Shown piece by piece: positions 8,152 to 15,324 of a DNA stretch of 64,000 nucleotides. The first letter of the stretch is position 1. Every line of letters starts with the position of its first letter. A program made the position numbers and the translations under genes. The stretch spans positions 186,001 through 250,000 of the forward strand of contig NZ_JADLQQ010000009.1 of the NCBI RefSeq assembly GCF_015477765.1. Reading direction: 5' to 3'. Below the pieces are notes generated by a model. It was given only the letters and a program-made list of their open reading frames with translations. It ran no database searches and was not told the DNA's origin. Source of the stretch: Nocardia transvalensis (GTDB lineage: Bacteria; Actinomycetota; Actinomycetes; Mycobacteriales; Mycobacteriaceae).

Positions 8152-9819
8152 ATGCATCGGACCCGGCTCGCGCGGCGGCTGGCCGCGGCCCTGACCGCGA
8201 GCGCGCTGACCCTCGGCGCGCTCGCAGGGTGTTCCAGCAAGAATCAGGTGCCCTCCATCGGATATGCGGTCGACGCGGTGCCGGTCAGCTACAACGGCGG
8301 CAGCACGCTCGGCGCGAACGGCGGTGCGGCGGCGGTGTTCTCGCGGGTGCTGACCGGTTTCTTCTACACCGGGCCCGATGGGCAGCCGGTCGCCGACACC
8401 GACTTCGGCACCGCCAAGGAGGTGCCGGGGGAGGCACAGACCATTCAGTACCGGCTCAATCCGGACGGCAAATACTCCGACGGGGTGGCCACCTCCTGCG
8501 ACGATCTGGTCCTGGAGTGGGCCGCGCGCAGCGGCCGGTTCAAGCAGTTCGACGCAGCCTCGACCACCGGCTACTCCGATATCGAGAAGGTGGAGTGCCA
8601 GTCCGGCTCCAAGGACGCCACCGTGGTGTTCCGCCCCGGCCGGCACTTCCTGGCATGGAAAACGCTGTTCAATGCCGCCGATCTGATGCCCGCGCACGTG
8701 GCGGCGCAGGCGGCCGGGGTCCCGAACGTGGTCGCGGCGGTGCAGTCCGGCGATGTGGCGGCGCTGGACCGGCTGGCACAGTTCTGGAACACCGGGTGGA
8801 CGCTGAAGCCGGGTGACATCGACACCAAGCTGCTGCCGTCCTCGGGGCCCTATCGCATCGAATCGTTCAGCGACAGCGACGGTCTGGTGCTGGTGAAGAA
8901 CGAGAAGTGGTGGGGGGTTCCGGCCCGCACGCCGCGGATCGTGGTGTGGCCCAAGAACGCCGATCTGAAGCAGAAGATCTCCGACAATGCGGTCGGGGTG
9001 GTCGACATCGGCGCCGGGTCGGTGAAGGACCTGGGTCTCGGCGGCTTCTCGGTCGACCAGGTGCCCGGCCGGGGTGCCGAGCAGCTGGTGCTGGCCACGG
9101 CGGGGGTCTTCGGCTCACCCGACGCGCGGCGCGCGTTCGCGCTGTGCGTGCCGCGGCAGGCGCTGTTCGACAAGCTCGGCCATCCGGGTTTCGACAGCAA
9201 ATCCGGCCTGGGCTCCGGTCCGCTGAATTCCCGGACGGTGCAGGCGGATTCGCCGTACTACTCGGCCATCACCGGTCCGGCCGACAAGTATCGCGGCGAT
9301 GCCGTCCAGCCGGGCGCGGCGAACCTCACGGTGCGCATCGGCTATCGCAAACCCGACGATCGGCGCACCCAGACCGTGCAGATGATCGCCGACTCCTGCA
9401 AGACCGCCGGTATCACCGTCGTCGACGCCGGTGCCACCGATTTCGCTCCCACCCAGCTCGCCGAGGGCAAGGTCGATGCGGTGCTCGGCAGCACCGCCGC
9501 CGCACCCGGCCCGGCCGGATCGCTGCCCGGCGGCGAGGCCACCGCCGCGCTGCACACCGGGCAGGGCCTGAATTTCGGCCGTTACGGCAACGGGCGTTAC
9601 GATGCGATCGCGGATCAGCTTGCGGCGGATGATAATTCGACCACGGTGCTGAATCTCGACACCGAGGCGGAGAATCTGCTGTGGTCCGACATGCCGACGA
9701 TTCCGCTGTTCAATACGCCCCGCACCATCGCATTCGGCGAGGGCATGGAGAACGGAATCGCGAACCCCACCAAGGCCGGTGCGGGTTGGAACATGGATCG
9801 CTGGGTGTTGCAGCGGTGA
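8152..9819 (+). CDS. ABC-type peptide/solute-binding lipoprotein
   Basis: This 555-residue family 5 (DppA/OppA-type) extracellular solute-binding protein has a lipoprotein signal peptide ending in the lipobox LGALAGC, so it should be anchored to the outer face of the membrane. The binding-protein fold shows in RVLTGFFYTGPDG, QTIQYRLNPDGKYSDGV and SGPYRIESF. No permease or ATPase genes are adjacent. In mycobacteria a lipoprotein of the same family also lies between secF and apt, so this is backbone synteny. The ATG at 8152 is used because it gives the signal peptide. Substrate unknown. Confidence 0.9.
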   Translation: MHRTRLARRLAAALTASALTLGALAGCSSKNQVPSIGYAVDAVPVSYNGGSTLGANGGAAAVFSRVLTGFFYTGPDGQPVADTDFGTAKEVPGEAQTIQYRLNPDGKYSDGVATSCDDLVLEWAARSGRFKQFDAASTTGYSDIEKVECQSGSKDATVVFRPGRHFLAWKTLFNAADLMPAHVAAQAAGVPNVVAAVQSGDVAALDRLAQFWNTGWTLKPGDIDTKLLPSSGPYRIESFSDSDGLVLVKNEKWWGVPARTPRIVVWPKNADLKQKISDNAVGVVDIGAGSVKDLGLGGFSVDQVPGRGAEQLVLATAGVFGSPDARRAFALCVPRQALFDKLGHPGFDSKSGLGSGPLNSRTVQADSPYYSAITGPADKYRGDAVQPGAANLTVRIGYRKPDDRRTQTVQMIADSCKTAGITVVDAGATDFAPTQLAEGKVDAVLGSTAAAPGPAGSLPGGEATAALHTGQGLNFGRYGNGRYDAIADQLAADDNSTTVLNLDTEAENLLWSDMPTIPLFNTPRTIAFGEGMENGIANPTKAGAGWNMDRWVLQR

Positions 9820-9867
9820 GCGAGCGTGCGAGCGTCCCGCGGGCGCGAGATGAGGGAGTGGGTGTAG

Positions 9868-10440
9868 ATGAGTAAGCATGGAATGGTGGAGACCGAGGAG
9901 TCAGCAGGGGAGCGGATCGCGCGGGCGGCGGATGCGGTCGGGCGTTTGACCCGCTGGCACGACGACTTCCCCAGCCCCGGCGTGCGTTTCGCGGACCTGA
10001 CACCGGTCTTCGCCGACGCCGAGGGATTCCACGCCGTCATCGACTGCCTGGGTTCGTGCGCATCGGATGTCGATCTGGTCGCGGGCGTCGACGCCCGCGG
10101 CTTCCTGCTCGGTGCCGGTGTGGCGGCCGCGCTGGGCACCGGCGTGGTGGCCGTGCGCAAGGCGGGCAAACTGCCGCCGCCGGTGCTGTCGCGGGAATAC
10201 ACCCTCGAATACGGTTCGGCCGCCCTGGAAATCCCCGCCGACGGTGTCGAGCTGTCCGGGCGCCGCGTACTGCTGCTGGACGACGTCCTGGCCACCGGCG
10301 GCACGCTGGCCGCGGCCGCGGAGCTGTTCATCTCCGCCGGCGCCGAGGTGGCCGCCGCCGCGGTGGTGCTCGAACTGAGTTTCCTGGGCGGGCGGGAGCG
10401 GCAGGGCGACTACCCGCTGACCTCGATCGTCCGGCTCTAG
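9868..10440 (+). CDS. apt: Adenine phosphoribosyltransferase
   Basis: Apt salvages adenine to AMP using PRPP. The 190 residues contain the PRPP-binding motif VLLLDDVLATGGTLAAA and the N-terminal DFPSPGVRFADLTPVF, with GVDARGFLLGAGVA in between. Length fits the family with a short N-terminal extension. Its place between the secF-linked lipoprotein and relA is the standard actinobacterial order and links purine salvage to (p)ppGpp metabolism. Confidence 0.95.
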   Translation: MSKHGMVETEESAGERIARAADAVGRLTRWHDDFPSPGVRFADLTPVFADAEGFHAVIDCLGSCASDVDLVAGVDARGFLLGAGVAAALGTGVVAVRKAGKLPPPVLSREYTLEYGSAALEIPADGVELSGRRVLLLDDVLATGGTLAAAAELFISAGAEVAAAAVVLELSFLGGRERQGDYPLTSIVRL

Positions 10441-10494
10441 ATCGCCGCGAGCCGGTTGTGGCCGGCGCGCCGGCTCACTAAGCTCGGCCGCGTC

Positions 10495-10917
10495 ATGACC
10501 CGACCACACAGCACTCGGCTGACCGCCGTCCTCGTCGGCGGCGTGGGCGTCCTGTTCGCCGTGGGCGCCGCGACCGCGTCCGCGTCCCCCTCGGCCGCCC
10601 TGCGCGGCGGTGCCACCATCACCGCGCATGTCTCGGGTCAGAAATCGGGCGAGGTGTGCCGCATCGTGGCCGCGGGCGTCGATATGCCCTGGCGGCCGGT
10701 CGGTTCCGGCGGCACGGTCGATCTCGACACCGGGCCGGTGCGCGCCGGCCGGCACGCGGCCCGTGTGGTGTGCGAGGATGCGCGCATCGGAGACGCGTCG
10801 GCACACGCGGTCGGCAAGCAGGACGAGGTGTTCACCGGGCATTGGGCGCCGGCCTTCGAATTCCTCCATCACCACCGCGTGGAAGTTCTCGCTCCGCGCG
10901 ATCGCTCCGGTCCCTAG
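10495..10917 (+). CDS. Small secreted protein of unknown function
   Basis: This 140-residue protein has a clear Sec signal peptide (MTRPHSTRLTAVLVGGVGVL, cleavage probably after the ASA near residue 30). The mature part is a small beta-rich domain with two cysteines (GEVCRIVAAGVDMPW and RVVCEDARIGD) that could form a disulphide bridge. ATG 10495 is preferred over an earlier in-frame ATG because it yields the signal peptide. It converges with the next gene and overlaps it by 4 bases. No family recognised. Confidence 0.7.
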   Translation: MTRPHSTRLTAVLVGGVGVLFAVGAATASASPSAALRGGATITAHVSGQKSGEVCRIVAAGVDMPWRPVGSGGTVDLDTGPVRAGRHAARVVCEDARIGDASAHAVGKQDEVFTGHWAPAFEFLHHHRVEVLAPRDRSGP

Positions 10918-11219
10918 AACCGGGCGACGAGCCGGGCGATGATTCCGGTCACCACCAACCAGAACACCGCTGCCAGACCGTAATTGATGATGATGTCGAG
11001 GTTGCGGGTGCCGGTGTTGAACAGGCCGGGGAAGAACAGCGCCAGCGGTTCGGCCAGCCCCTTGATGAAGGTGAAGAATCTGTTGTCCGGATTCGCGTTG
11101 AACACCAGCATCAGGATGTAGATGCCCTCGATGAGCGCGAAGATTCCGCCGATGGTGCTGATGATCGCCGCAGCGGTGGTGCCGGGACCCGCGCTGCGAT
11201 ACGTTCGGTATCTGTACAT
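10914..11219 (-). CDS. Small multi-pass membrane protein
   Basis: This 101-residue protein has hydrophobic segments at about residues 16-40, 55-70 and 75-98 (for example IGGIFALIEGIYILMLVFNA and YGLAAVFWLVVTGIIARLV), so two or three membrane helices. A polar, Tyr-rich N-terminus (MYRYRTYRSAG) precedes them. It is a conserved-looking orphan without recognisable catalytic motifs. A hairpin (GTGCCCG at 11229-11235 with CGGGCAC at 11253-11259) lies directly upstream of its start. Confidence 0.7.
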   Translation of the reverse strand: MYRYRTYRSAGPGTTAAAIISTIGGIFALIEGIYILMLVFNANPDNRFFTFIKGLAEPLALFFPGLFNTGTRNLDIIINYGLAAVFWLVVTGIIARLVARF

Positions 11220-11386
11220 GTGACAGTCGTGCCCGCTTTCGCTCGGCCGAAACGGGCACGCCGGCTACGTCTACCGGGCTCGACGCGGCGTAGATCGAAC
11301 TCAGCCCGCGGTTTCCGCGTACTTGCCCAACTCACTGGCCTGTAAAGCAGCATTGTCGTTGACACCGATGACGTAGCCGCGTGAAG

Positions 11387-11454
11387 AGAGCACTGCTCTT
11401 GACAAGGGTGCGTGGCCAAGGCAGACTGTGCTCACAACAGAGAGCGTTGCTCTC
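11387..11454. promoter_or_regulatory. Two tandem palindromes upstream of the Ddn-like gene
   Basis: AGAGCACTGCTCT (11387-11399) and GAGAGCGTTGCTCTC (11440-11454) are two related dyads sharing the AGAGC/GCTCT arms, with centres about 54 bases apart. Spacing near five helical turns suggests a repressor binding cooperatively to control the gene at 11475. No regulator is encoded next to it. Confidence 0.5.
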
Positions 11455-11474
11455 AAAAGTGAGGAGTAGTCATT

Positions 11475-11918
11475 ATGAGCGCCACCCGCTACATCGCGCC
11501 GGCTGGGATCGATCCGATCATGAACAGGGTTTTCAACCTGCTGCCCAAGGTGGGGATCAGTCTGCTGGGGTCGCGCTTGCTGGCGGTGCGGGGGCGCAAG
11601 TCGGGGGAGTGGCGGACCACGATGGTGAATCTGCTCGTCGATGAGAACGGGGATCGGTACCTGGTGGCGCCGCGCGGACATACGCAGTGGGTGCGCAATA
11701 TTCGGGCCGCCGGGGGCGGGGAGTTGCGGCTCGGGCGCAAGGTGGAGCCGATCGTGGTGGGGGAGGTGGCCGATGCCGACAAGGTGCCGGTGCTGCGGCT
11801 GTACCTGCAGAAGTGGGGGTGGGAGGTCGGGCGGTTCTTCGAGGGCGTCACCAAGGACGCCGATGATGCCGAGCTGGCCGCGATCGCGCCCGGCTTTCCG
11901 GTGTTCCGGATCGCCTGA
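11475..11918 (+). CDS. F420-dependent nitroreductase-family (Ddn-like) oxidoreductase
   Basis: This 147-residue protein of the deazaflavin-dependent nitroreductase family, the group of mycobacterial Ddn, uses reduced F420 on quinones or nitro compounds. The split beta-barrel signature is clear: RLLAVRGRKSGEWRTTMVNL, YLVAPRGHTQWVRNIRAAG and LRLGRKVEPIVVGEV. GAGGAG at 11461-11466 supports ATG 11475. It is a single gene with two operator-like palindromes in its promoter, so probably inducible. Physiological substrate not deducible. Confidence 0.88.
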   Translation: MSATRYIAPAGIDPIMNRVFNLLPKVGISLLGSRLLAVRGRKSGEWRTTMVNLLVDENGDRYLVAPRGHTQWVRNIRAAGGGELRLGRKVEPIVVGEVADADKVPVLRLYLQKWGWEVGRFFEGVTKDADDAELAAIAPGFPVFRIA

Positions 11919-11932
11919 GTCGGAATAACCGC

Positions 11933-11961
11933 TTGCGGGAACCCGTTGTGTCGTCTAACTT
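11933..11961 (+). promoter_or_regulatory. Sigma-70-type promoter of the ABC-F gene
   Basis: TTGCGG (11933-11938) and TAACTT (11956-11961) are separated by exactly 17 bases, a good match to the housekeeping consensus. The transcript would start near 11968 and carry a leader of about 100 bases before the ABC-F start codon. Confidence 0.5.
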
Positions 11962-11991
11962 GTACGAGTCTTGTTCCCGTTGATCGGAGTC

Positions 11992-12009
11992 GTGCCGTTG
12001 CTCTTCTGA
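11992..12009 (+). CDS. Candidate leader peptide of the ABC-F gene
   Basis: GTG CCG TTG CTC TTC TGA encodes MPLLF, with GGAG at 11986-11989 just before it. A five-codon reading frame in the leader of an antibiotic-resistance-type ABC-F gene is what ribosome-stalling attenuation would need. The ribosome binding site is only 2 bases from the GTG, closer than usual, so translation is uncertain. Confidence 0.3.
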   Translation: MPLLF

Positions 12010-12070
12010 GGTAGCCCCGAGTGGCCCGCAATCGCGCGCCGTATCCCTCGCCACCTCCAGGAGCACGCAC

Positions 12071-13663
12071 ATGTCTATTACTGTCACTTTTTCCGATCTC
12101 ACCTTCGCCTGGCCCGACGGCACCCCGGTGTTCGAGGGGCTCGATGCCGTGCTCGGACCGGGACATGTGGGCCTGGTCGGCACGAACGGCGCCGGGAAAT
12201 CCACGCTGTTGCGGCTGATCACCGGCGAGCTGCTTCCGGCTCGCGGATCGATCACCGTTCCCGGTCGGCTGGGTTATCTGCGGCAGGACCTCGGTCTGGC
12301 CGCGGGGCAGCGGGTGGACGCCGTGCTCGGCATTGCCGAGGTGCGAAAGGCGTTGCACCGCATCGAATCCGGCGAAGGAACCGAGACGGACTTCGATATC
12401 GTCGGCACCCGCTGGGATGTCGAGGAACATGCCGTCGCACTGCTCGGCAAGCTCGGACTGCAGTATCTGGCGGACGATGTGGCACAGCTGGATCGGCGTC
12501 TGGAGACGCTGTCCGGCGGGGAGACGGTCCTGCTCGGCCTGGTGGCCGAGCTGCTGCGCGAACCCGATGTGCTGCTGCTCGACGAGCCGACCAACAACCT
12601 GGATGCGGTGGCGCGCGGGCGTCTCTACGAGGTCGTCGGCCAGTTCCCCGGCACCGTGCTGACCGTCAGCCACGATCGGGAACTGCTGCGGCTCGTCGAC
12701 TCCGTCGCGGAGCTGCGGCAGGGCGAAATCCGGTTGTTCGGCGGCAATTTCGAGACCTACGAGGGCATCGTGGCCGCCGAGCAGGAGGCCGCGCGGGCCG
12801 CGATCCGCGAGGCCCGCAGCGATGTCCGTAAGCAGGCTCGCGAATTGGTCGAGGCGCGCATCAAACTCGACCGGCGCAAGCGGTACGGGCAGAAGATGTG
12901 GGACACCAAGCGGGAGCCGAAAATCGTGATGGCCGAACGGAAACGGCAGGCGCAGGTGTCGGCGGGCAAGCTGCGCAACAATCACATCGCGAAGGTGGAG
13001 GAGGCCAAGGAACATCTCGCTCAGGCGCAGGAACTGCTGCGCGACGATCGGGAGATCCGCGTCGAATTGCCCGGCACCAGGCTCTATCCCGGGCAGGACG
13101 TGATCGAGCTGACCGAGGTGCGGTTGGCCAACGGACCGGTGGTCTCGATGAAGGTGGCCGGTCCGGAACGGATCGCGCTCACCGGTCGCAACGGCGCGGG
13201 CAAGACCACGCTGTTGCGCCGCATCGTCGCCGAACCGCCGAAGGTGCCGTGGCGGCTGCTGCCACAGCGGCTGGACATCTTCGACGAGGAGCGCTCGGTG
13301 TTCGACAACGTCTCGGCGGCGACACCGCACGCCTCGGCCGAACAGGTGCGCGCTCAGCTGGCGCGGTTCCTGTTCCGCGGTGCCGATGCCGATATGACCG
13401 CGGGTGCGTTGTCCGGTGGGGAGCGGCTGCGCGCGGCGCTGGCGATGCTGTTGCTGGCCGACCCCGCGCCGAAACTGCTGCTGCTCGACGAACCGACCAA
13501 CAACCTCGATCTGCCCAGCCTGCGTCACCTCACCGAGGCCCTGGCCTCCTTCGAAGGTGCGCTGATCGTGGTCAGCCACGATCCGCGTTTCCTCGACGAC
13601 ATCGGGGTGACCAGGCGGCTCGAGCTCACCGCCGACGGGCTGGTCGAGGACACGCCGGGGTAG
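12071..13663 (+). CDS. ABC-F family ATP-binding protein
   Basis: This 530-residue protein has two fused ABC ATPase domains and no membrane part. ABC-F proteins act on the ribosome, either as translation factors or by displacing antibiotics. Walker A motifs are GTNGAGKST and GRNGAGKTT; signature and Walker B are LSGGETVLLG with LLLDEPTNNLD, and LSGGERLRAAL with LLLDEPTNNLD. The inter-domain linker is charged and helical (residues about 235-335), as in resistance-type members. AGGAG at 12059-12063 precedes ATG 12071. The leader with a possible MPLLF peptide suggests drug-responsive regulation, and a strong terminator follows. Drug specificity cannot be told from sequence. Confidence 0.9.
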   Translation: MSITVTFSDLTFAWPDGTPVFEGLDAVLGPGHVGLVGTNGAGKSTLLRLITGELLPARGSITVPGRLGYLRQDLGLAAGQRVDAVLGIAEVRKALHRIESGEGTETDFDIVGTRWDVEEHAVALLGKLGLQYLADDVAQLDRRLETLSGGETVLLGLVAELLREPDVLLLDEPTNNLDAVARGRLYEVVGQFPGTVLTVSHDRELLRLVDSVAELRQGEIRLFGGNFETYEGIVAAEQEAARAAIREARSDVRKQARELVEARIKLDRRKRYGQKMWDTKREPKIVMAERKRQAQVSAGKLRNNHIAKVEEAKEHLAQAQELLRDDREIRVELPGTRLYPGQDVIELTEVRLANGPVVSMKVAGPERIALTGRNGAGKTTLLRRIVAEPPKVPWRLLPQRLDIFDEERSVFDNVSAATPHASAEQVRAQLARFLFRGADADMTAGALSGGERLRAALAMLLLADPAPKLLLLDEPTNNLDLPSLRHLTEALASFEGALIVVSHDPRFLDDIGVTRRLELTADGLVEDTPG

Positions 13664-13675
13664 CCGCCACCCTGT

Positions 13676-13718
13676 GCCGCGGAGCTGGACGTCAATCCAG
13701 CTCCGCGGCAAGCTTTTT
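13676..13718 (+). terminator. Rho-independent terminator after the ABC-F gene
   Basis: A perfect 14-bp GC-rich stem (13676-13689 with 13696-13709) with a 6-base loop is followed within 4 bases by five T residues (13714-13718). This is the clearest intrinsic terminator in the window. Confidence 0.9.
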
Positions 13719-13797
13719 CGGTGGGCAGAGCTCTCGCAGCCGCGTCAACGGATCCATGGCCGCAGCGTAGGCCGGGCCCACGGCACCGCGTCCGGCG

Positions 13798-14130
13798 TCA
13801 ACGCCGGGGTGCGTACATGATGACGGCGACGCCCACCAGGCAGATCACCGCGCCGAGCACGTCCCAGCGATCGGGCCGGAACTTGTCGACGACCATGCCC
13901 CACGCGAGCGATCCGGCGACGAACACCCCACCGTAGGCGGCCAGGATCCGCCCGAAATTGGGATCCGGCTGGAAGGTGGCCACGAACCCGTAGGCCCCGA
14001 GCGCGATGATCCCGGCCGCGATCCACACCACCCCGCGATGCTCCCGCCACCCCTGCCACACGAGCCACGCCCCGCCGATCTCGGCCAGCGCCGCCAGCGC
14101 GAACAACAGCAACGAACGCGCAACGATCAT
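13798..14130 (-). CDS. YnfA/UPF0060-family small membrane protein
   Basis: This 110-residue protein has four predicted membrane helices and belongs to the YnfA family, which is related to small multidrug resistance exporters. Recognisable segments are LAEIGGAWLVWQGWREHRG, GAYGFVATFQPDPNFGRILA and YGGVFVAGSLAWGMVVD. ATG 14130 is preferred to the in-frame ATG at 14163 because it gives the standard family start and length. A singleton gene, convergent with the ABC-F gene. Confidence 0.9.
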   Translation of the reverse strand: MIVARSLLLFALAALAEIGGAWLVWQGWREHRGVVWIAAGIIALGAYGFVATFQPDPNFGRILAAYGGVFVAGSLAWGMVVDKFRPDRWDVLGAVICLVGVAVIMYAPRR

Positions 14131-14185
14131 CGTGCGACCGTACCGCGAGAGCGACCGCCGCACCGGGTCCGGCGCTCGACGGTCC

Positions 14186-15016
14186 TCAGCGCGCGAACAG
14201 CGCCTCGATATCGCCGAAACCGAGCCCGTCGGCCAGGGTGGTGTAGGTGCCGTGCGTCAGCAGTTCGGTGGCCGCCGCCCGCACGCGCTGGTAGGCCGCC
14301 TGGGCCAGCGCCGACCCCGTGCTGATCCGGCGCACCCCGGCCGTGGCCAGCTCCGCCACCGACGGTGCGCCCGCGACGATCATCACGTTGATCGGCAGCG
14401 GCGTCTCGCCGCTCAGCTTTCGCAGCGTGTCCAGGTCCAGCAGGCCGGGAACGAACAGGCTGTCCGCGCCCGCCTCGGCGTAGGCGGCGGCGCGGGCGAC
14501 GACATCGCCGAAGCGATTCTCGGGCTCGCCCACGCCGAACAGGTACACATCGGTCCGGGCATTGATCACCAACTCCGGCAGCTCGTTTCGCGCGGCGGCC
14601 GCCCGCGCGGCGCGCAGTCGCTCGGCCTGTTCGGCGATGCCGAACAAGGGCCCGCCGGGACGCGTCGAATCCTCGAGGTTGACGCCCACCGCGCCCGCGG
14701 CGATCACCTCCTCGACGGTGCGGGCGACGTCCTCGGGCGCCGGGCCGTAACCGCCCTCGACATCGGCGGTCACCGGCGCCTCGACGGAGGTGACGATCCG
14801 GCGCACCCGGTCGATCATCTCGGCGCGGGTCAGCCGCTGGCCGTCGCCCTGTCCCGCCGCCCAGGACACGGCGGCGCTGGTGGTGGCGACGGCCGGTGCG
14901 CCGGCCTGCGCGACCAGTGCGGCGCTGACCGGATCCCAGGCGTTCGGCAGCACGAAGACACCGTCCGCGTGCAGTTGCCGAAATATCGCTGCCTTCTTGT
15001 GCTGGCTGTCGTTCAC
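14186..15016 (-). CDS. Isocitrate lyase/PEP mutase-family enzyme
   Basis: This 276-residue TIM-barrel enzyme belongs to the isocitrate lyase/phosphoenolpyruvate mutase superfamily. Key stretches are FVLPNAWDPVSAALVAQAG, the metal-binding TADVEGGYG, GVNLEDS and NARTDVYL. The canonical lyase KKCGH-type loop is absent, as in the short, poorly characterised members common in actinobacteria. Possible activities include 2-methylisocitrate-like or oxaloacetate-type C-C bond cleavage. It stands alone. Confidence 0.85.
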   Translation of the reverse strand: MNDSQHKKAAIFRQLHADGVFVLPNAWDPVSAALVAQAGAPAVATTSAAVSWAAGQGDGQRLTRAEMIDRVRRIVTSVEAPVTADVEGGYGPAPEDVARTVEEVIAAGAVGVNLEDSTRPGGPLFGIAEQAERLRAARAAAARNELPELVINARTDVYLFGVGEPENRFGDVVARAAAYAEAGADSLFVPGLLDLDTLRKLSGETPLPINVMIVAGAPSVAELATAGVRRISTGSALAQAAYQRVRAAATELLTHGTYTTLADGLGFGDIEALFAR

Positions 15017-15324
15017 CGAATCTCCTCGCGGGCTCGAATCGTGGTGCCGTCGAATCTGAGAAACACTACCGCCGATTCTCCGATTCCGGTGTCGGCGAAG
15101 GGATTCCGACCGATCGAACTGTCCGCTCCGGACATCGACCGCACCGCCCGCACGGTGACCGCCGCAACGATCGCCGCACCGGCGGCGACATTCGGAGGAC
15201 GGTCCGGAAATCCACCGGTGCCGCGACGAACGGCAGGTTGTCGGTCACGCGGATTAAAGTTGGTGGTCTGAGCCGTTGAAAAGGTCGGATAGGGTGGTCC
15301 GATCGAGCCGGGAGAGGTGGTGGC
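15017..15324. other. Intergenic region upstream of relA
   Basis: These 308 bases between the PEP-mutase-like gene and relA hold the divergent promoters but no gene I can support. GAGAGG just before ATG 15325 acts as the relA ribosome binding site. No convincing riboswitch or strong dyad was seen. Confidence 0.5.

Noticed and set aside
11229..11259. Hairpin GTGCCCG...CGGGCAC as a terminator
   Set aside because: It lies directly upstream of the start of the minus-strand membrane protein gene and has no T tract in either direction, so I do not call it a terminator.
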